From: Bacillota bacterium
GTDB lineage: Bacteria > Bacillota_I > Bacilli_A > MOL361 > Turicibacteraceae
Assembly: GCA_003486705.1 (NCBI GenBank)
Contig: DNGE01000073.1
Location: forward strand, 1 to 5,286
Direction of reading: 5' to 3'
Length of the DNA stretch: 5,286 nt
Shown here: positions 1 through 5,007 of the stretch, one piece after another
Position numbering within the stretch: the first letter of the stretch is position 1
Layout of the letters: each line of letters begins with the position of its first letter
Translations under genes and position numbers: made by a program
The notes under the pieces: generated by a model
The model's input: the letters and a program-made list of their open reading frames with translations, nothing else
Database searches by the model: none
What the model was told of the DNA's origin: nothing

Positions 1-1385
1 CTTCCTTTAATTCCTTGAACACCGACACCAGAGTTTTTAACACCGATAAATGGGAAATGGTCAGGACCGCGCTCCGTGCGGCCGTTGATTTGGACGCTAC
101 CAGCTTCTAGTTTTCGTGCGATTTCAAAAGCTTGTGTCATATTCGTTGTAAAGACGCTAGCTTGAAGTCCATAGTCCGATTGATTAGCAATTTCAATCGC
201 TTCATCCACGTTATGCACACGAATAATCGGAAGAACAGGACCGAACGGTTCTTCCCAAGCAAGTTGCATATCCACCGTCACATGGTCAATTAACGTTGGA
301 TATAATAAATTATTTTCGCGTTTGTTTCCGACAATTAATTTCGCACCTTTTTCTAAACTTTCATCAATAAGACTTTGCACATAGTCGGCTGATTTAGTGT
401 CAATCAAAGGAACAATTGTTGCATTATCTTCAGGTGATCCCACTTTTAGTTGCTTCATTTGTTTGACAATTAACTCGATTAAAACGTCAGCTACATTGTC
501 ATCGACAAGCACACGCTTAATTGCTGTACAGCGTTGGCCAGAATATGAGAAAGCACCCGAGACAATTTCTTTTGCGACTAATTCAAAGTTCGCATCGTCA
601 AGGACAATTGCCGGATCTTTTCCGCCAAGTTCCATAACCATCGGCACCATTTTAGCTTTGCTAGCAATCGATTGACCTGTCGTCGTCCCGCCAGTAAAGG
701 AAATCATATTAATGCCAGGATGTTTCGTGATGTAATCCCCAATGACAGAACCTTTTCCTGTGACTAAGTTTAAAACACCAGGTGGGAGATTTGTTTGATG
801 AAGAGCTTCAATCATTTTAATCCCACTAATAGCTCCAACCGTTGCCGGTTTGAAAATAACTGCGTTTCCTGTAATTAGCGCAGGGGCAATCTTTGCCGCT
901 GATAAATTAACCGGATAATTAAATGGGGAGATAGCTAAGATAACACCAAGTGGCACACGGTTAACTAAAGCGACTTTAGAAGATGAACCACCTGGGAAGT
1001 GTTCACCACTCAAACTTTCACCATACATATGTAGTGCTTCTTCAACAGTAAATCGAATTAAATCAGCTGTTCGTTCAACCTCTTTAATGGCATCGTTGTA
1101 TCCTTTTCCAACTTCATGCATAATCGTTGTTGCAATATCATGCTTTGACTTCAGTAATTCATCTGCCCAAGCAAATAAATAGCTAGCACGTTCACGAATT
1201 GGAACTTGTGCCCATGCTTTTTGTGCACTTTTTGCACAAGCTATCATGTCATCAATTTCTTCTACAGATAGTGCAGGAACTGATCCAACCAATGCCTCGT
1301 TGTATGGCGAGTAGATACTAATATAATCATTTGTGGAACTCTCTTTAAATACACCGTTCACATAATATTGATAGTGATGTGACAT
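1..1385 (-). CDS. gapN: NADP-dependent non-phosphorylating glyceraldehyde-3-phosphate dehydrogenase (GapN), 3' end cut by window
   Basis: Cytosolic aldehyde dehydrogenase that oxidises glyceraldehyde 3-phosphate directly to 3-phosphoglycerate, bypassing the ATP-yielding GAPDH/PGK steps and giving NADPH. I read 461 codons from ATG at 1385; the reading frame has no stop and runs off base 1. The streptococcal enzyme is about 475 residues, so only ~15 are missing. Seen in the translation: N-terminal YQYYVNG, SPFNYP with the oxyanion Asn156, FKPATVG (Lys179, Thr182, cofactor region), the FTGGTTTG loop (230-237), MELGGKD with general-base Glu252, SGQRC with catalytic Cys286, EEPFGPVLPIIRV, and RGPDHFPF with Arg439, the substrate-phosphate arginine position in GapN. 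These sit two residues later than in Streptococcus mutans GapN as I recall it. The start is supported by GGAGGG five bases upstream. The RGxDxFPF block separates GapN from generic aldehyde dehydrogenases. It is transcribed divergently from the GGDEF gene. Confidence 0.95.
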   Translation of the reverse strand, partial: MSHHYQYYVNGVFKESSTNDYISIYSPYNEALVGSVPALSVEEIDDMIACAKSAQKAWAQVPIRERASYLFAWADELLKSKHDIATTIMHEVGKGYNDAIKEVERTADLIRFTVEEALHMYGESLSGEHFPGGSSSKVALVNRVPLGVILAISPFNYPVNLSAAKIAPALITGNAVIFKPATVGAISGIKMIEALHQTNLPPGVLNLVTGKGSVIGDYITKHPGINMISFTGGTTTGQSIASKAKMVPMVMELGGKDPAIVLDDANFELVAKEIVSGAFSYSGQRCTAIKRVLVDDNVADVLIELIVKQMKQLKVGSPEDNATIVPLIDTKSADYVQSLIDESLEKGAKLIVGNKRENNLLYPTLIDHVTVDMQLAWEEPFGPVLPIIRVHNVDEAIEIANQSDYGLQASVFTTNMTQAFEIARKLEAGSVQINGRTERGPDHFPFIGVKNSGVGVQGIKG

Positions 1386-1390
1386 ATAAA

Positions 1391-1396
1391 CCCTCC
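1391..1396 (-). promoter_or_regulatory. Ribosome binding site of gapN
   Basis: Minus-strand GGAGGG lies five bases before the ATG at 1385. It fixes the start: no other in-frame start nearby has such a site. Confidence 0.85.
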
Positions 1397-1404
1397 GGAT
1401 ACAA

Positions 1405-1420
1405 TATAGTTATTACTATA
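1405..1420. promoter_or_regulatory. Perfect inverted repeat in the gapN leader, candidate operator
   Basis: TATAGT-TATT-ACTATA has two perfect 6-base arms around a 4-base centre and sits about 20 bases before the gapN start codon, just upstream of its ribosome binding site. It would lie in the 5' untranslated leader, downstream of the proposed promoter. A dimeric repressor could bind here. The arms are AT-only apart from one G/C pair each, so chance is a real alternative. Confidence 0.3.
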
Positions 1421-1450
1421 AAGTTTATGTCGACTTAAGGTGAATAATAC

Positions 1451-1478
1451 ATAATAATTAAACCAAAGCAGAGCTCAA
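1451..1478 (-). promoter_or_regulatory. Candidate sigma-A promoter of gapN
   Basis: On the minus strand, TTGAGC (1478-1473, 4 of 6 to the -35 consensus) and TATTAT (1456-1451, 5 of 6 to the -10 consensus) are separated by 16 bases. Transcription would start near 1444, giving a leader of about 60 bases that contains the 1405-1420 palindrome. The region is AT-rich and other pairings are possible. Confidence 0.4.
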
Positions 1479-1787
1479 ACCGAATAAAGGATTCCACTTA
1501 TTGATCCACCTTCTAATTTAAGCTTCATTCAACATCGTTTTAGTAAAATTGAATATAAAATGAATACTAATCATAGAAATGGTAAAGATTAAGGTCAAGG
1601 TATACATTTAAATAGGGTAGGTAAATACTTCAATTGTTTTTCAATTTAATTAGCTATTTAATTAAATAAATAGTTGAATGGAAACGATGAATATCCATTT
1701 TAAATTATTTTCTAAACGTCCGATATTAAAATAATCTGATGTTAAGAGGATCATTTTGGTGTCAGTAAATAACGATTCATATACAAG

Positions 1788-1814
1788 TTAATAAGCGCAT
1801 ATAATTCTTATTAA
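1788..1814. repeat. Hyphenated inverted repeat upstream of the GGDEF promoter
   Basis: TTAATAAG (1788-1795) and CTTATTAA (1807-1814) are perfect 8-base complements separated by 11 bases; a third related copy, TTATTAA, follows at 1822-1828. The block ends about 55 bases before the proposed -35 box of the GGDEF gene, a position suited to an activator or repressor site. Low sequence complexity keeps confidence modest. Confidence 0.3.
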
Positions 1815-1867
1815 ATGCTAATTATTAACATTTTTCATGAGTTGGACAACTAATTGCTCATAAAAAA

Positions 1868-1896
1868 TTGCAATAATCTACAATAAGTACTAAAAT
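1868..1896 (+). promoter_or_regulatory. Candidate sigma-A promoter of the GGDEF gene
   Basis: TTGCAA (1868-1873, 4 of 6) and TAAAAT (1891-1896, 5 of 6) are separated by exactly 17 bases. Transcription would begin near 1903, leaving a leader of about 40 bases before the GTG start. Confidence 0.5.
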
Positions 1897-1931
1897 ATTA
1901 ATTATATCTTAATAGTTTAAAGAGTAGATTT

Positions 1932-1937
1932 GAGGGG
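1932..1937 (+). promoter_or_regulatory. Ribosome binding site deciding the GTG start of the GGDEF gene
   Basis: GAGGGG is followed after six bases by GTG at 1944. The ATG at 1948 is out of frame, so the GTG is the start. Confidence 0.75.
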
Positions 1938-1943
1938 TAACGT

Positions 1944-3107
1944 GTGAATGAACAATTAATATCAAGTATAATAGAAAATCATACAAATGGTTATGTTATT
2001 CTAAATCAACATGCTGAAGTTGTTTATGCGAATAAAGCAATGAAACAGTTAACCAAAAATAATTATGGCTTATTCGGAAATTTTATGGGATGTATTAATA
2101 CGACAGGGGGAAGAAAGTGTTATGAAGATCCCGAAAAGTGTAGTAAATGTTTAATTCGAAAAAATCTAAAAAAAATAATGCAGGATAAAGAAAAGAAGTG
2201 GTTAGTCAATGTAGATTATGAAACAGTTGATGACATCCTTCAATTTGATTGTTTTATGGATTATGTAGATGATTATATTTGCATTGAAATTTTTAATTTA
2301 ACATCAAAAAATCCGAACTTATTTGTATTAGATAAAGTATTAGATTCAATCCCAGATTTAATTTTCTATAAAGATAGCTCACTAACGTATCGCTATACGA
2401 ATCAAGCGTATGCCGATTTTTTAGGACAAGATAAACATGATATTATATCTAAGACAGATGCTGATTTATTACCAGCCGAAATATTAGATGAATGTTTAGA
2501 AAGTGACTATCTTACATTAGAAAATGGTGAAGCCCGTGCATTTGTCGAAATGAATGGGGTCGCATATGCTGTTAGTAAGAAGAAAGTGAATAATGGAATT
2601 TTTGCGACAGTAAAAGATGTAACACAAGAATATGCACTTACAAAATTAGCGTTTATCGATGAGCTGACAGGACTGCCTAATCGTCGAGTCTATATAAAAG
2701 ATATGGAAACAATTTATGAACATAAAAAAAATCATTATTATTTAGTACTCATCGATTTAGACCATTTAAGAGAAATAAATAATAATTTTGGTCATCAAAC
2801 AGGTGATGTCTATTTAAAAACATTAGGTGATATTTTAGCTAATATTTCGTATGCAACATTTTATCGATTAGCGGGGGATGAGTTTGCTGGGATGATCTCA
2901 GGCTCAAAAGAAGATGCAGTAGTTATTTTACAAAAGATTTATAAGAAAATCGAAGAACTAGAGTTAAATCCGAAACTGACCATTAGTACAGGTGTAAAAA
3001 AGATTGATTTAGCTTTAACTGAGACACAAAATTATGAACTCACGGACCAATTATTATATCAAGCAAAGCGAGAAGGTAGAAATAATTATTGTTTAGCTGA
3101 GGATTAA
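1944..3107 (+). CDS. Soluble PAS-PAS-GGDEF protein with four-cysteine sensor segment and AGDEF loop (probable diguanylate cyclase)
   Basis: A 387-residue protein starting at GTG; no signal peptide or membrane segment, so cytosolic. Residues 1-120 form a PAS-like sensor beginning with NGYVILNQHAEVVYANKAM and carrying Cys50, Cys59, Cys66 and Cys69 (C-x8-C-x6-C-x2-C). Similar cysteine clusters occur in uncharacterised PAS-like segments of other signalling proteins and could bind a metal or Fe-S centre; that is inference. Residues ~127-230 are a second PAS domain (SIPDLIFYKD, YTNQAYADFLG). The GGDEF domain spans 235-384: DELTGLPNRR (239-248), metal Asp271 in LIDLD, Asn279, GHQTGD with Asp288, signature AGDEF (310-314) instead of GGDEF, and YQAKREGRNN. 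It should make cyclic di-GMP from two GTP. The product-inhibition RxxD is absent (ISYA at the expected place). Ala-for-Gly signatures are known in some active cyclases, but activity is not assured. It has its own promoter and terminator. Confidence 0.9.
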   Translation: MNEQLISSIIENHTNGYVILNQHAEVVYANKAMKQLTKNNYGLFGNFMGCINTTGGRKCYEDPEKCSKCLIRKNLKKIMQDKEKKWLVNVDYETVDDILQFDCFMDYVDDYICIEIFNLTSKNPNLFVLDKVLDSIPDLIFYKDSSLTYRYTNQAYADFLGQDKHDIISKTDADLLPAEILDECLESDYLTLENGEARAFVEMNGVAYAVSKKKVNNGIFATVKDVTQEYALTKLAFIDELTGLPNRRVYIKDMETIYEHKKNHYYLVLIDLDHLREINNNFGHQTGDVYLKTLGDILANISYATFYRLAGDEFAGMISGSKEDAVVILQKIYKKIEELELNPKLTISTGVKKIDLALTETQNYELTDQLLYQAKREGRNNYCLAED

Positions 3108-3139
3108 AATTAACATTTAAACGTCACGTTATCTATAGA

Positions 3140-3178
3140 AAAAGGGCATGTTAGCTACATTAGCTAACATGCCCTTTT
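3140..3178. terminator. Bidirectional intrinsic terminator between convergent genes
   Basis: A perfect 18-base stem (3140-3157 with 3161-3178) closes a CAT loop; a five-base loop is also possible. The stem begins AAAAGGGC and ends GCCCTTTT, so each strand ends in a T-run: four Ts on plus, five on minus. It lies 32 bases after the GGDEF stop and serves the pentapeptide gene from the other side, overlapping that gene's stop codon (3177-3179) by two bases. Confidence 0.9.
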
Positions 3179-3812
3179 AATCAATAACCGTTAATCCCAT
3201 TAACCCCGCAAACTGAACTGCTTGAAGCGATGAGACTTTACAACCGTTTAACTCCTCAAGCGAAACCTGAAGTGAATCAAACGTACATGAACTAATATCC
3301 ACACCTTTTAACGACGTTCTAAAAAAGTTCGTCTCATCCAAACAACACGTGTCAAAGAGTACCCCAGTAAACTTACAATCGTAAAAATATACACCGCGTG
3401 CAACCACATTATCAAAGACAACCTTTTTTAATTTCGAGTTCGCAAAAGACGAAAGATTTATCACACACTCCACAAATCTAACATTCCCAAAACTAGATGC
3501 CGGAAAATTTGTCCCCACAAACTTACAACCATGAAACTCCACACGATGAATCGAGGCATCACTTAAATTAGCATTCGAAAAATCACAATTCTCAAAACAA
3601 ACATCCATCAAATCAATGTTACTAAAATCCGTATTCGCAAAACGACAATTACGAAACACCGAATTGTACAAGCGCACGCGATCCATCGCCTCATTTTCAA
3701 ACACCGCACGATCAATCACACACAGTTCAAGCATGCAATCATCTTCATCAAAAATCTGATCAAAATCCTTGTTCTCTAATACCTTTGAAATTTTCGGTTT
3801 ATCCACTTTCAT
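3177..3812 (-). CDS. Pentapeptide-repeat protein, Qnr/MfpA-like fold
   Basis: A 211-residue protein, taken from ATG at 3812 because AGGAG (3825-3821) lies eight bases upstream; a GTG at 3821 in the same frame would overlap that site. After an N-terminal lead of ~30 residues, residues 51-190 align as seven consecutive 20-residue units with the pattern V-x-F-x-x-C-x-F-x-x-x-N-F, each a full four-sided coil of a right-handed beta-helix; 31-50 is a weaker eighth. No loop interrupts the coils. Twelve cysteines are present, six in register at 56, 76, 96, 116, 156 and 176 (Val at 136). The tail SLQAVQFAGLMGLTVID resembles the C-terminal dimerising tail of Qnr proteins as I recall it, and the length is close to theirs (about 214-218). 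Qnr and MfpA bind DNA gyrase and protect it from quinolones. Here function is unproven; a generic pentapeptide protein of unknown role is equally possible. No signal peptide; cytosolic. Confidence 0.9.
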   Translation of the reverse strand: MKVDKPKISKVLENKDFDQIFDEDDCMLELCVIDRAVFENEAMDRVRLYNSVFRNCRFANTDFSNIDLMDVCFENCDFSNANLSDASIHRVEFHGCKFVGTNFPASSFGNVRFVECVINLSSFANSKLKKVVFDNVVARGVYFYDCKFTGVLFDTCCLDETNFFRTSLKGVDISSCTFDSLQVSLEELNGCKVSSLQAVQFAGLMGLTVID

Positions 3813-3820
3813 ATAGCCCA

Positions 3821-3825
3821 CTCCT
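3821..3825 (-). promoter_or_regulatory. Ribosome binding site that places the pentapeptide gene start at 3812
   Basis: Minus-strand AGGAG is eight bases before ATG (3812-3810). The upstream in-frame GTG (3821-3819) begins inside this site and has no site of its own, so it is unlikely to be the start. Confidence 0.75.
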
Positions 3826-3970
3826 AAGTAAAATCAATGCTTAAATATTTAACCACCTGCATCAAACTAATTCCAATTATTTATGTATTCAATATTTAGC
3901 ACACTTCAATTTTTAAAACAACTCTATAACAAAAGTATACTCTTTTTTCTAAAATAAATCATTATTATAT

Positions 3971-4008
3971 AAAAAAAACCAGTCCGCCTAAGAAATAGGG
4001 GGCTGGTT
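3971..4008 (-). terminator. Intrinsic terminator of the rubrerythrin gene
   Basis: On the minus strand AACCAG (4008-4003) pairs with CTGGTT (3982-3977), with further interrupted G-C pairs inside, and is followed by an eight-base T-run. It begins 12 bases after the rubrerythrin stop codon. There is no T-run on the plus side, so it acts in one direction only. Confidence 0.8.
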
Positions 4009-4019
4009 ATATAAGTTAA

Positions 4020-4736
4020 TTAGTAAGTTTCAACGAATAATTCGAAGTGTGCTTGTCCATGAAGACATGCAGGACAAGTATGAGGTGCTTCATCACCTGT
4101 GTGAACGTATCCACAGTTGTTGCATTTCCACTCAACAACAGCCTCTTTTTTGAAGACTTGGTTGTTTTCGATGTTCGCTAATAATTTGCGGTAGCGACGC
4201 TCATGGCGATCTTCAACTGTTGCAATCGCTCTGAACGCTTCAGCAACTTCTAAGAATCCTTCAGCTTGTGCAACGTCAGCAAATTTAGGGTAATCAACTA
4301 CGAATTCCTCATGCTCTCCATCAGCAGCTGCTTTTAAGTTTTTAGCTGTGCTTGAATGGAAAGATACAGGGTAAGCTGCATTAATTTCAATGGCAACATC
4401 TTCGAAATCTTCTTTTAAGAATTTGTAGAAACGTTTAGCATGTTCTTTTTCTTGTTCTGCAGTTTCAATAAAGATGTTTGCAATTTGAACATAACCTTCT
4501 TTACGAGCAGCACTTGCATAGTACGTATAACGTGTACGAGCTTGACACTCACCAGCAAATGATTTCATTAAGTTTTCAGCTGTTTGTGTTCCAACTAAAG
4601 ATTTTTTTTCTGTTACCGTATTGTTTTCCTCAACGATAGAAAATTGCTCTGGCCCAACACCACAAACTGGACAAGTATCTGGTGCTTCTTCACCCATATG
4701 AATGTAGTCACATACATTACAAATAAATTTTTTCAT
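4020..4736 (-). CDS. Rubrerythrin with rubredoxin-like domains at both ends
   Basis: Non-haem iron peroxidase that reduces hydrogen peroxide to water in the anaerobe cytosol. The 238-residue protein has three parts. Residues 3-32 form a rubredoxin-like site (Cys6, Cys9, Cys22, Cys25; CNVC and CPVC separated by 12 residues). Residues 47-190 are the ferritin-like four-helix di-iron domain, with all expected ligands: Glu63 (AGECQARTRY), Glu96 and His99 (EKEH), Glu141 and Glu144 (GEHEEF), Glu175 and His178 (VEDRH). Residues 203-234 are a second rubredoxin-like site (Cys205, Cys208, Cys221, Cys224). Classical rubrerythrin has only the C-terminal site and reverse rubrerythrin only the N-terminal one, so this form is uncommon. 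It differs from desulforubrerythrin in that the first site is not desulforedoxin-like. ATG at 4736 is preferred (seven bases after AGGAGG); the adjacent ATG at 4739 would add one Met. Monocistronic, between its own promoter and terminator. Confidence 0.95.
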   Translation of the reverse strand: MKKFICNVCDYIHMGEEAPDTCPVCGVGPEQFSIVEENNTVTEKKSLVGTQTAENLMKSFAGECQARTRYTYYASAARKEGYVQIANIFIETAEQEKEHAKRFYKFLKEDFEDVAIEINAAYPVSFHSSTAKNLKAAADGEHEEFVVDYPKFADVAQAEGFLEVAEAFRAIATVEDRHERRYRKLLANIENNQVFKKEAVVEWKCNNCGYVHTGDEAPHTCPACLHGQAHFELFVETY

Positions 4737-4741
4737 CATAA

Positions 4742-4749
4742 CCCCTCCT
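4742..4749 (-). promoter_or_regulatory. Strong ribosome binding site of the rubrerythrin gene
   Basis: Minus-strand AGGAGGGG precedes two tandem ATG codons. From AGGAGG the spacing is four bases to the first (4739) and seven to the second (4736), which favours the second. The near-perfect match predicts high expression. Confidence 0.85.
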
Positions 4750-4774
4750 GAAAATAAAATTCAAATACATCAGA

Positions 4775-4803
4775 ATCGTATCATATGGGAGACTTTATTT
4801 CAA
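4775..4803 (-). promoter_or_regulatory. Strong extended -10 sigma-A promoter of the rubrerythrin gene
   Basis: On the minus strand TTGAAA (4803-4798, 5 of 6 or near) and TACGAT (4780-4775, 5 of 6) are separated by exactly 17 bases, and a TG one base before the -10 gives an extended -10 element. Long T/A tracts at 4812-4830, just upstream of the -35, could act as an UP element. Transcription would start near 4768, giving a leader of about 30 bases. Confidence 0.75.
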
Positions 4804-4827
4804 TGAGCGGAGAAAAAAATAAAAAAA

Positions 4828-4838
4828 ATAACTGTTAT
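4828..4838. promoter_or_regulatory. Short palindrome upstream of the rubrerythrin promoter
   Basis: ATAAC-T-GTTAT is a perfect 11-base palindrome with a single-base centre, about 25 bases upstream of the rubrerythrin -35 box. Read in a 15-base window it resembles the peroxide-repressor PerR box (TTATAATNATTATAA) at about 10 of 14 positions by eye, but it does not overlap the promoter as most PerR boxes do. Confidence 0.25.
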
Positions 4839-4876
4839 CACTAAAATTTGACACGCATTTAAATAAGGAATGCTGT

Positions 4877-4908
4877 AAAAAATCCCTTAGTCATTTATAA
4901 CTAAGGGA
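4877..4908 (-). terminator. Intrinsic terminator of the 3D-domain gene
   Basis: Minus-strand TCCCTTAGT (4908-4900) pairs perfectly with ACTAAGGGA (4891-4883) across an eight-base loop and is followed by six Ts (4882-4877). It lies about 100 bases after the 3D-gene stop and isolates that gene from rubrerythrin. Confidence 0.85.
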
Positions 4909-5007
4909 GTCTTTGTTGTTGATTGTTCAAACACAATAACGTCGTTGTGCAATTTTTCAAGATATTTATTGATTAGTTTGTAATCTTGCTCATTAATAAT
5001 ATAATTG

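Larger units (their letters stand above)
1386..1943. other. Long AT-rich divergent intergenic region
   Basis: This 558-base stretch separates divergent gapN and the GGDEF gene. I found no convincing reading frame on either strand; the longest from-ATG stretch with any structure is about ten codons (near 1579). It holds a promoter for each flanking gene, a palindrome in the gapN leader, a hyphenated dyad at 1677-1699 (AATGGA/TCCATT), an 8-base dyad at 1788-1814, and AT-only imperfect palindromy around 1641-1677. No tRNA-like or riboswitch-like fold was recognised, and no gene remnant. Confidence 0.6.

Noticed and set aside
397..675. A 92-codon open frame on the plus strand
   Set aside because: It lies entirely antisense within gapN, whose catalytic motifs are intact on the minus strand; the translated protein has no recognisable features.
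1641..1677. AT-only palindromic stretch as a structured RNA or attachment site
   Set aside because: The pairing is imperfect and made almost only of A and T; chance explains it in DNA this AT-rich.
1677..1699. ATGGAAACG as a CcpA cre site
   Set aside because: The left half fits the cre consensus but the right half does not, and it lies about 200 bases or more from either proposed promoter.
3813..3821. GTG at 3821 as start of the pentapeptide gene
   Set aside because: It overlaps the AGGAG ribosome site itself, while ATG at 3812 is correctly spaced from that site.
3822..3970. Promoter for the pentapeptide gene, e.g. TATACT at about 3936-3941 or TTGGAA with TTAAAT nearer the gene
   Set aside because: TATACT has no good -35 partner, and the other pairs match poorly or are badly spaced. 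A promoter probably exists here but I cannot choose it.
4848..4853. Consensus TTGACA on the plus strand as a promoter
   Set aside because: No acceptable -10 element lies 16-18 bases downstream (TGCTGT at 17), and the transcript would run antisense into the 3D gene.
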